The position numbers and the translations under genes are program-made. The notes beneath the pieces were generated by a model that searched no databases, was not told where the DNA came from, and worked only from the letters and a program-made list of their open reading frames with translations. A stretch of 6,540 bases of DNA from Pseudomonadota bacterium (GTDB taxonomy: Bacteria; Myxococcota; Polyangia; Polyangiales; Polyangiaceae): contig JAEZYO010000640.1 in assembly GCA_023419055.1 (NCBI GenBank), positions 1 to 6,540 on the forward strand, read 5' to 3'. Positions 1-4,700 of the stretch are shown here, in pieces. How positions within the stretch are numbered: position 1 is the first letter of the stretch; the number at the start of each line of letters is the position of its first letter.

Positions 1-507
1 CCGGCGGTCCTGAGGGTCGGTCTCACGGCTCTGGCGAAGGAAGACGTCGAGCTCAAGTTCACCTATGAGGTGGACGGCATCGTGAGCGGGCCGAGCAAGG
101 GCGTGATCCCGGCGGGCAGCGTCGGCGCTCAGTTCTTGCTGACCGCAGAAGCGGCGGGCTCGACGACCATCCTCATCGAAGGTGGCGGCGAATCGACCAT
201 CGCGAGCGTGCACGTCGCCGAGAAGGTCGAGCTCGTCGACGTGAGCACCTACGGGGCCGTCGCCGTGGGACAGTCCACGACTTGCGGGGTCTCCCTCAAC
301 GTGAACAACACGAAGCCGGTCACGGTAACGCTCGAGTCGGATGACCCAGGCGTCCTCAGCGTCCCGGAGAAGGTCGTCATCCCTGCTGGCTACGGCTACA
401 TGGAAGTGCCGATCAAGGGCGTGAGTGAGGGGGACGCCACGATCACGGCGAGCTACGACGGCGTCGAGCTCACCGACTCGGTGCACGTTTTCGCGTCCCT
501 GCCGTGA
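1..507 (+). CDS. C-terminal part of a repeat-containing bacterial Ig-like surface protein (5' end outside window)
   Basis: The reading frame is open from the first base and ends in TGA at 505-507, giving 168 residues; the true start lies upstream of the window. Two beta-rich repeats about 91 residues apart are visible: VIPAG at residues 35-39 and again at 126-130, and a closing SVHV at 69-72 and 160-163. The pattern (a 'VxVPxxVxIPAG' strand, then 'GxxTITASYDGV', then a short closing strand) is typical of bacterial Ig-like (BIG-type) domains in secreted or surface proteins, which usually act in adhesion or as structural stalks. No signal peptide, membrane anchor or sorting signal is seen in this part; the protein ends directly after the last domain. 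A GTG at 70 is in frame but is unlikely to be the start because the first repeat begins before it. The fold class is fairly sure; the specific function is unknown. Confidence 0.75.
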   Translation, partial: PAVLRVGLTALAKEDVELKFTYEVDGIVSGPSKGVIPAGSVGAQFLLTAEAAGSTTILIEGGGESTIASVHVAEKVELVDVSTYGAVAVGQSTTCGVSLNVNNTKPVTVTLESDDPGVLSVPEKVVIPAGYGYMEVPIKGVSEGDATITASYDGVELTDSVHVFASLP

Positions 508-597
508 AGCGACGGAATGAGCGCGTCCGTCGAGTCGGCTTCGGACCGAGCTCGGCGGGCGCGCTCGCCGCGAAGCGGCCACGTGCCGCCCTGATGG

Positions 598-648
598 AAA
601 AGGCACTAGAGAACACCGATCGGTAGCAAACCGATCCAGTGCTCTAGT
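598..648 (-). terminator. Hairpin terminator of the CMD-DGPF-sigma operon
   Basis: An imperfect inverted repeat has arms at 605-624 and 630-648 around a 5-base loop (625-629). On the minus strand the arms pair as ACTAGAG (outer) and GATCGGT (inner), with a mismatched bulge between them. The outer arm is followed on the minus strand by GCC and then TTTT (601-598), as expected for a rho-independent terminator of leftward transcription. The sigma gene's TAG stop (646-644) lies within the stem. There is no T-run on the plus-strand side, so I assign it to the minus strand only. Confidence 0.55.
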
Positions 649-1906
649 TCGTGCAGGCCGCCAGTTTTGCCTTGAGGAAGCGACCTTCTGCGGGGTTCCG
701 CGCGAGCTCGAAGGCGCGGGCGAAGTAGCGGCGCGCCTCTTCTCGTCTTCCCGCCTGCCGAAGGAACTCTCCCTGCGCCGCAGGGAAGAAGGGGTAGTCC
801 TTGAGCTTGTCGACGTCCGGGACGAGCTCGAGCTCCTCCAGGCCGCGCTCCGGACCCTCGGCGTTGCCGAGCGCGATGGCGCGGTTCAACGCCACGATCG
901 GCGTCGGCCGGAGCGAGTAGAGGAGCTCGTAGAGGTCCCGGATCTTGGTCCAGTTGGTGTCGGCGAAGCTCCGCGCGCCGCTGTGCATCGAGGCGATGGC
1001 CGCCTCGATGTGAAACTCCGAGAGCTCGCTCTCGGTCGCGGAGCGCTCGAGGTAGTGGAAGCCGAGCGCGATGAGCTTCGGGTCCCACTGGGTGCGGTCC
1101 TGCTCCGAGAGCTGAAGGAGCAACCCGTCCGCGTCGACGCGCCCGGGCAGGCGCGCCGCGTTCAGACAGAACAGCGAGACCAGCGCGAAGGTCTTGGGTC
1201 GCGCGCTTTCGGGGTGCTCGCTCAAGATCAGCGCGAGCCGGAGGGCCTCGTAACAAAGATCCTCGCGCACCGCCCGCTCCGACTGACTCGCGTGATAGCC
1301 CTCGTTGAAGAGCAGGTAAATCGCCTGGTAGACGGCCTCGAGCCTGGCCCGGATCTCCGGGCCGGCCGTAATTTTCACGAACGTCCCCGACTCGCGCAGG
1401 AACTGTCGGGCGCGCCCCAGACGCTTCTCGATCGCTTCTTCGCTCGCGAAGAGAGCGTTCGCGATCTCGGCGACGCTGAAGCCACAGAGTGTCTTCAGGA
1501 TCAACGTCACCTGAACGTCGGTCGAAAGCTCCGGATGGCAGCAGGAGAACATCATCGAGAGCTGATCGTCTCGGAGCTCCCGGTCGAAGCTGACCTCCGC
1601 CTCCTGATCTTCGTCGCGCTCGTCGAACAGCGCGCTGAGCTCGGGCGTGAGCTCGCGGAAGTGCTCGCCGCGACGAACCAGGTCGATGGCACGGTTCCGC
1701 GCGGCGCGCATGAGCCACGCGGAAGGGTTGTCCGGAAAGCCGTGGACGGGCCAGGACTGCAGAGCCTGGCAGAGGGTGTCCTGCACGACGTCCTCTGCCA
1801 GGTTGAGGCGCCCCACACCGAACAGCTTGGTCAGGTACGAAACCATCTTGCCCGCCTCGCGGCGGAAGAGATGGTCGACGACCCCGGGGACGTTCTCGGA
1901 CTGCAT
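644..1906 (-). CDS. ECF42-type RNA polymerase sigma factor with C-terminal DUF6596/TPR-like extension
   Basis: This 420-residue protein directs RNA polymerase to a small set of promoters. A sigma-70 region 2 lies at about residues 10-80 (LAEDVVQDTLCQAL at 36-49, NPSAWLMRAARNRAIDLVRR at 60-79). Region 4 lies at about 126-172 (VTLILKTLCGFSVAEIANAL, then EEAIEKRLGRARQFLR). The roughly 245-residue extension carries family hallmarks: IYLLFNEGY at 196-204, REDLCYEALRL at 214-224, RTQWDPKLIALG at 271-282, PTPIVALNRAIALGNAEGP at 334-352, and a TPR-like pair of helices at about 370-415. Length and layout match the ECF42 group, which lacks a classic anti-sigma factor and is usually encoded beside DGPF proteins, as here. 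Only six bases separate it from the upstream stop, and no clear Shine-Dalgarno is seen, so coupled translation is likely. ATG 1906 is the first possible start after an in-frame stop (1915-1913). Confidence 0.93.
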   Translation of the reverse strand: MQSENVPGVVDHLFRREAGKMVSYLTKLFGVGRLNLAEDVVQDTLCQALQSWPVHGFPDNPSAWLMRAARNRAIDLVRRGEHFRELTPELSALFDERDEDQEAEVSFDRELRDDQLSMMFSCCHPELSTDVQVTLILKTLCGFSVAEIANALFASEEAIEKRLGRARQFLRESGTFVKITAGPEIRARLEAVYQAIYLLFNEGYHASQSERAVREDLCYEALRLALILSEHPESARPKTFALVSLFCLNAARLPGRVDADGLLLQLSEQDRTQWDPKLIALGFHYLERSATESELSEFHIEAAIASMHSGARSFADTNWTKIRDLYELLYSLRPTPIVALNRAIALGNAEGPERGLEELELVPDVDKLKDYPFFPAAQGEFLRQAGRREEARRYFARAFELARNPAEGRFLKAKLAACTN

Positions 1907-1912
1907 CGCGAC

Positions 1913-2257
1913 TCAGCGGGGGACGACGGGGCGCACTTCGACGTAGCCGTCGATCTCGAAAATGGGGCAGCCCTTCGACAGCTCCACGGCCTGGTCGAGA
2001 TCGTCCGCATGAACGAGCAGGTACCCGCCGATAGTGTCCTTTGCCTCGGCGAAAGGCCCGTCCGTGACCGCTTTGTTCTTCCCCCGAACCAACTTGCCCG
2101 TCGGCTTCAGCCGCTCGCCGAGCTGTTCGAGGTGGCCCTTCTCGCGGAGCTCGTCGGTCCACTTCATCCAGGCTTTCATCAACCGCTCCATCTCTTCCGG
2201 AGAGGCGGCCTTGAGCAGGGCGGGGTTGCTGTGAAAAAGGTAGAGAAACTTCGTCAT
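1913..2257 (-). CDS. YciI-like DGPF-motif protein (ECF42 partner)
   Basis: A 114-residue protein of the YCII-related family. It has the name-giving DGPF motif at residues 66-69 (TDGPFAEAKDTIGGYLLV), a beta-strand start (MTKFLYLFHSNP) and the family's closing strand (GYVEVRPV at 104-111). The family has a ferredoxin-like fold; its biochemical role is unknown, although it is the standard genomic neighbour and likely regulatory target or partner of ECF42 sigma factors. The start at 2257 is supported by GAGGA eight bases upstream. It is the middle gene of a tight operon, 25 bases after the CMD gene and 6 bases before the sigma gene. Its TGA stop is in the same reading frame as the sigma gene. The C-terminus lacks the 'ARxCPGAxxGxIEVRPV' form common in the family, having SKGCPIFEIDGYVEVRPV instead, which is a mild variation. 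Confidence 0.9.
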   Translation of the reverse strand: MTKFLYLFHSNPALLKAASPEEMERLMKAWMKWTDELREKGHLEQLGERLKPTGKLVRGKNKAVTDGPFAEAKDTIGGYLLVHADDLDQAVELSKGCPIFEIDGYVEVRPVVPR

Positions 2258-2265
2258 GGCGCTTT

Positions 2266-2270
2266 TCCTC
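2266..2270 (-). promoter_or_regulatory. Ribosome binding site of the DGPF gene
   Basis: Read on the minus strand this is GAGGA, followed by eight bases and then the ATG at 2257. It supports that start and shows that the DGPF gene can be translated independently of the CMD gene. Confidence 0.6.
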
Positions 2271-2282
2271 GAGGCTCGGAGA

Positions 2283-2741
2283 TCATACCGGGAGCTTGCC
2301 GGCGACTTGGCGGGTAGTGACGTTGAGCTGGTTCCAGAGGTTGACCGTCGCGATGGAGAGGATCAGTGTGGCGAGCGCGCGCTCGTCGTAGTGACGGCGT
2401 ACTTCCTCCCAGACCGAGTCGGGTACGGGATCGTTGCTGTCGGCGATGCGCACCATCGCGTCCGTGAGCGCGAGCGCCGCGCGCTCGGGAGCCGTAAAGT
2501 GCGGCGACTCTCGCCACGCAGCGACGCCGAAGAGCCGTTCGTCGCTCGCCCCGAGCTTCCTGAGCTCCTTCGAGTGCATGTCGACGCAGAAGCTGCAGCC
2601 GTTGATCTGGCTCGCGCGGAGGTGAGTCATGGCGATCGTCTGTGCGGGGACACCGCCGTCCTCGGTCAAGCGGCTGACGCCTCGCACCGCGTCGAGCGCG
2701 CCGGGGATGACGAAGACCGGGTTTTTCATGCGTGCTTGCAT
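2283..2741 (-). CDS. Carboxymuconolactone decarboxylase family protein, AhpD-like
   Basis: A 152-residue all-helical protein of the CMD/AhpD superfamily. The redox motif CxxCxxxH is complete: Cys49, Cys52 and His56 in QINGCSFCVDMH. It is followed by ELRKLGASDERLFGVAAWRESPHF (59-82) and the usual second half, RAALALTDAM and LATLILSIATVNLWNQLNVTTR. Members with this motif act as peroxidase or disulfide-relay proteins; the true decarboxylases lack the cysteines. Oddly, the position 12 residues before Cys49, normally a Glu ('LELVxLRASQINGC') that helps proton relay in AhpD, is Ala37 (codon GCC). Its activity may therefore be altered or absent. The start at 2741 is fixed by AAGGAGA seven bases upstream; Met5 is a weaker alternative. 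It is the first gene of the operon with the DGPF and sigma genes. The family call is firm; the substrate is unknown. Confidence 0.9.
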   Translation of the reverse strand: MQARMKNPVFVIPGALDAVRGVSRLTEDGGVPAQTIAMTHLRASQINGCSFCVDMHSKELRKLGASDERLFGVAAWRESPHFTAPERAALALTDAMVRIADSNDPVPDSVWEEVRRHYDERALATLILSIATVNLWNQLNVTTRQVAGKLPV

Positions 2742-2748
2742 AGGTGGT

Positions 2749-2755
2749 TCTCCTT
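2749..2755 (-). promoter_or_regulatory. Strong ribosome binding site of the CMD-family gene
   Basis: Minus-strand AAGGAGA, then seven bases, then ATG at 2741. It is the strongest Shine-Dalgarno in the window. It fixes the start of the operon's first gene and suggests a transcribed leader upstream. Confidence 0.75.
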
Positions 2756-2970
2756 CGTTTCGTTTTCAATGGCCGGGGTTTCCGGGCTCTCTGATCTTGC
2801 TGACGAACGGCGCGGCCCCGACCCGGACAAGGGCGAGCACTTTTCTTTCCGAGCACTCACGGTGCGAACCGGTTTCGGCAAATAGGTAAACGATATCCGT
2901 GGTTTGTGTAGGTCTTGGTTCTGCGGAAAATCGCGCGCGTCAGGGCAGGGACGATCTCGGGAGCGGGTCC

Positions 2971-2999
2971 TTCTCAACGCGTGAGGGGCGCCCTAGGCT
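2971..2999 (+). promoter_or_regulatory. Possible promoter for a leaderless oxidoreductase mRNA
   Basis: TTCTCA (2971-2976), 17 bases, TAGGCT (2994-2999), then only six bases to the ATG at 3006. A TANNNT box at this distance from a start codon is typical of leaderless transcripts, and no Shine-Dalgarno is present. The -35 match is weak, so this is a low-confidence inference. Confidence 0.25.
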
Positions 3000-3005
3000 C
3001 CTCGG

Positions 3006-4001
3006 ATGAAGGCGATCGGCTACGTTCACGACCCGGCGCACGCGACTCACGTCATCGCAGAGGGCGAGCTACCCGAGCCGGAGCTCCGGGACCACGACGT
3101 CCTGGTCGAGGTGCGCGCAGCTGGGACGAATCCCGTCGACTACAAGGTCGGGCGCTCCCGGAGCGGAACGGGTGCGCCCGTCATCGTGGGCTGGGACTTC
3201 GCGGGTGTCGTGCGGAAGGTCGGCGCGCGCTCGAGCGGCTTCGCGGTCGGTGACGAAGTGTGGGGCTCCGGTGACATCACCCGCACGGGTGCGTACGCGG
3301 AGCTCCTCGCCGTCGACTCTCGCGTTATCTCGAAGAAGCCCTCGGGCCTGTCTTTCGTGGAAGCGGCGGCGCTTCCGCTCACGGCGCTCACGGCCTGGGA
3401 AGCCCTGATCGCTCGCCCTGGGCTCCGCCTCGACCAGCCTTCCCGCGTGCTCGTGATCGGCGGCGCGGGCGGGGTCGGCTCGATCGCGATCCAGCTGCTG
3501 AAAGCGCTGACCAAGAGCCGCGTCATCGTCACGGCATCACGCCCCGAGACTCGCGCGTGGTGTCGAGAGCTCGGCGCCGACGACGTCGTCGATCACCACG
3601 GCGATCTGGTGGCGCAGCTCGCCGAGCTCGGTAGCGAGCCGCTCGACGCGGTGCTGGGCACGAGCCACACCGATCGGCAGCTTCCGGCGATCGGCAGCCT
3701 GCTGCGACCCTTCGGCCATTTGACGCTCATCGACGACCCGCCCGCCCTCGATATCGTTTCGCTCAAGCGGAAGTCGATCTCCGTCCACTGGGAGCTCATG
3801 TTCACGAAGACCTTGTTCGGTTTCGAGCTCGAGAGCCAGGGGCTCATCCTGCGCGAGGTCGCGAGGCTCGTCGACGAGGGGCGGGTGCGGAGCACCCTCA
3901 ACACGCGACTCGAGGGGCTCACCGCGAGCCACGTCGAGCAGGCGCATCGAGTGTTGATGGAGGCTCGCGGGATCGGAAAGACCGTGATCGAGCTCGTCTG
4001 A
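3006..4001 (+). CDS. Zinc-independent MDR oxidoreductase (NADPH:quinone reductase / zinc-type ADH-like family)
   Basis: A 331-residue cytosolic medium-chain dehydrogenase/reductase. The N-terminal GroES-like domain contains MKAIGY, EVRAAGTNPVDYKV (35-48), PVIVGWDFAGVV (58-69) and VGDEVWGSGDITRTGAYAEL (81-100). The Rossmann domain has the NAD(P)H loop GGAGGVGSIAIQLL at 152-165 and TASRPE at 176-181, the latter suited to NADPH. The later segments (DVVDHH, HTDRQ, SVHWELMFT, IGKTVIEL) match the 'zinc-binding alcohol dehydrogenase family' subfamily recorded as TIGR02817. Despite that name the catalytic-zinc ligands are missing: residues 39-45 read AGTNPVD with no Cys. It is therefore likely a quinone or enone reductase using NADPH. 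The start fits the family N-terminus. It lies opposite the sigma operon and may share its regulation, but it appears to be a single-gene unit. The exact substrate is unknown. Confidence 0.9.
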   Translation: MKAIGYVHDPAHATHVIAEGELPEPELRDHDVLVEVRAAGTNPVDYKVGRSRSGTGAPVIVGWDFAGVVRKVGARSSGFAVGDEVWGSGDITRTGAYAELLAVDSRVISKKPSGLSFVEAAALPLTALTAWEALIARPGLRLDQPSRVLVIGGAGGVGSIAIQLLKALTKSRVIVTASRPETRAWCRELGADDVVDHHGDLVAQLAELGSEPLDAVLGTSHTDRQLPAIGSLLRPFGHLTLIDDPPALDIVSLKRKSISVHWELMFTKTLFGFELESQGLILREVARLVDEGRVRSTLNTRLEGLTASHVEQAHRVLMEARGIGKTVIELV

Positions 4002-4025
4002 GCTCGACCTCGTGAGCCCGGTCAC

Positions 4026-4053
4026 TTGCCAAATAAATATACCCGGGTAATAT
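4026..4053 (+). promoter_or_regulatory. Sigma-70-type promoter of the DUF2239 gene
   Basis: TTGCCA (4026-4031) matches the TTGACA consensus at 5 of 6 positions. After 16 bases comes TAATAT (4048-4053), close to TATAAT. The predicted transcript start is near 4060, leaving a leader of only a few bases before the ATG at 4064, and no Shine-Dalgarno is present. The stretch 4031-4054 is strikingly AT-rich against its surroundings. The palindrome at 4040-4049 fills the end of the spacer and overlaps the -10 box, so a protein bound there would block the promoter. Confidence 0.55.
4040..4052. promoter_or_regulatory. Candidate operator, copy 1 (TACCCGGGTA palindrome)
   Basis: A perfect 10-base palindrome TACCCGGGTA (4040-4049) is followed by ATA. 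The flanks extend the symmetry if one base is bulged (AATAT on the left, AATATT on the right). The identical 13 bases TACCCGGGTAATA recur at 4684-4696, and there is no third copy in the window. This copy overlaps the -10 box of the DUF2239 promoter. Operator function is inferred from position, symmetry and recurrence. Confidence 0.6.
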
Positions 4054-4063
4054 TGTCCTCTCG

Positions 4064-4681
4064 ATGACGGACGTCCCCACCTACACGGCCTTCTCCGGTT
4101 CGTCCCGGGTCGTGCGCGGCACGCTCGAGGAAACGCTGCGCCAGGTGAAAAGGCGGCTCGACCTGGATCCCGATGTCCGCTGCCTGATCTTCGAAGACTG
4201 GAGCGGGCGGCAGGTCGATTTCGACTTTCGCGGCTCGTTCGAACAGGTGCTGGCGCGCGCCAGGCCCGAGCTGGCGCCGCGTCCCGGTCCTGGGCGCCCG
4301 AAGCTCGGGGTCGTGTCGCGTGAAGTGTCGCTGCTGCCGCGCCACTGGGAATGGCTCGAGCGCCACCCACAGGGCATTTCTGCGGCGCTGCGCCGCTTGG
4401 TGGACGAAGCGAGGAAGCGAGCCCCCGACGAGGATCGGGCTCGCGAGGCGCGCGCTGCAGCGAGCCGTTTCATGTGGGTCATGGCCGGTGACCTCCCCAA
4501 GTTCGAGGAAGCGTCACGCGCGCTCTTCGCCTCGGACAGGGCGCGCTTCGTCGAGTTGACGCGGCATTGGCCCGCTGACGTGCGGGCCCACCTCGACGAG
4601 CTCTTGCGCGAAGGCGGCGCGTTTCCTGCCGAGGGCGGGGCCAACCGCGCCAAGAAGAAGCGACCCCGCCGGATCTCTTGA
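4064..4681 (+). CDS. DUF2239 family protein with ribbon-helix-helix-like segment; possible regulator of the adjacent MATE pump
   Basis: A 205-residue protein of a family without a defined function. Recognisable family segments are TYTAFSGSSRVVRGTL (7-22), LIFEDWSGRQVDFDFRG (41-57), GRPKLGVVSREVSLLPRHW (77-95), SAALRRLVDEAR (106-117) and FMWVMAGDLPKFEEASRALFA (136-156). Residues 83-118 (a strand VSREVSLL, a helix PRHWEWLERH, a turn with Gly104, a helix ISAALRRLVDEARK) resemble a ribbon-helix-helix DNA-binding unit. The C-terminus is very basic (RAKKKRPRR at 195-203). There is no signal peptide or membrane segment. The gene lies behind a promoter that contains a palindrome, repeated before the downstream MATE gene 19 bases after its stop. 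I infer a DNA-binding autoregulator that also controls the pump. The family assignment is firm; the regulator role is a hypothesis. The start at 4064 agrees with the family N-terminus. Confidence 0.85.
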   Translation: MTDVPTYTAFSGSSRVVRGTLEETLRQVKRRLDLDPDVRCLIFEDWSGRQVDFDFRGSFEQVLARARPELAPRPGPGRPKLGVVSREVSLLPRHWEWLERHPQGISAALRRLVDEARKRAPDEDRAREARAAASRFMWVMAGDLPKFEEASRALFASDRARFVELTRHWPADVRAHLDELLREGGAFPAEGGANRAKKKRPRRIS

Positions 4682-4682
4682 T

Positions 4683-4696
4683 TTACCCGGGTAATA
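4683..4696. promoter_or_regulatory. Candidate operator, copy 2 (TTACCCGGGTAA palindrome)
   Basis: A perfect 12-base palindrome TTACCCGGGTAA (4683-4694) lies in the 19-base gap between the DUF2239 stop and the MATE start and ends six bases before the ATG at 4701. It shares TACCCGGGTAATA with copy 1. A TAATAA stretch at 4692-4697 could be a -10 box, but I see no matching -35, so this may be a second operator site or may control a weak internal promoter. Confidence 0.6.
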
Positions 4697-4700
4697 ATCG

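Larger units (their letters stand above)
2742..3005. other. Divergent intergenic region between the sigma operon and the oxidoreductase gene
   Basis: These 264 bases must hold the promoter of the leftward operon and probably that of the rightward oxidoreductase. The stretch at about 2840-2935 is poorer in GC than the flanking genes. Short structures seen are an 8-base palindrome AACCGGTT (about 2867-2874) and the direct repeat CGAGCACT at 2834-2841 and 2850-2857 (16 bases apart), which could be a regulator site. I find no convincing -35/-10 pair for the minus strand. The TGTCGA element that I remember as the ECF42 -35 box does not occur on the minus strand here. No gene is supported in this interval. 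Confidence 0.5.

Noticed and set aside
553..570. A GC-rich hairpin (7-base-pair stem, CGCG loop) after the Ig-like gene, a possible terminator.
   Set aside because: No T-run follows it on the plus strand, and hairpins of this strength are common by chance at this GC content.
983..2317. A long open frame of 444 codons on the plus strand opposite the sigma and DGPF genes, and a 518-codon minus frame at 606-2162.
   Set aside because: They are antisense or shifted shadows of conserved genes in GC-rich DNA. Their translations are rich in Arg, Ala and Leu, show no family motif, and overlap genes with firm family matches.
2834..2857. Direct repeat CGAGCACT twice, 16 bases apart.
   Set aside because: Eight-base repeats at one spacing are too short to call as an operator without conservation data; it is noted only within the intergenic entry.
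2726..2977. A small minus-strand open frame of 83 codons in the divergent intergenic region.
   Set aside because: It overlaps the CMD gene's ribosome binding site and start, has an irregular composition and no recognisable motif.
3988..4007. A 7-base-pair hairpin TCGAGCT/AGCTCGA across the stop codon of the oxidoreductase gene.
   Set aside because: It is built from two GAGCTC motifs, has no T-run, and is not convincing as a terminator.
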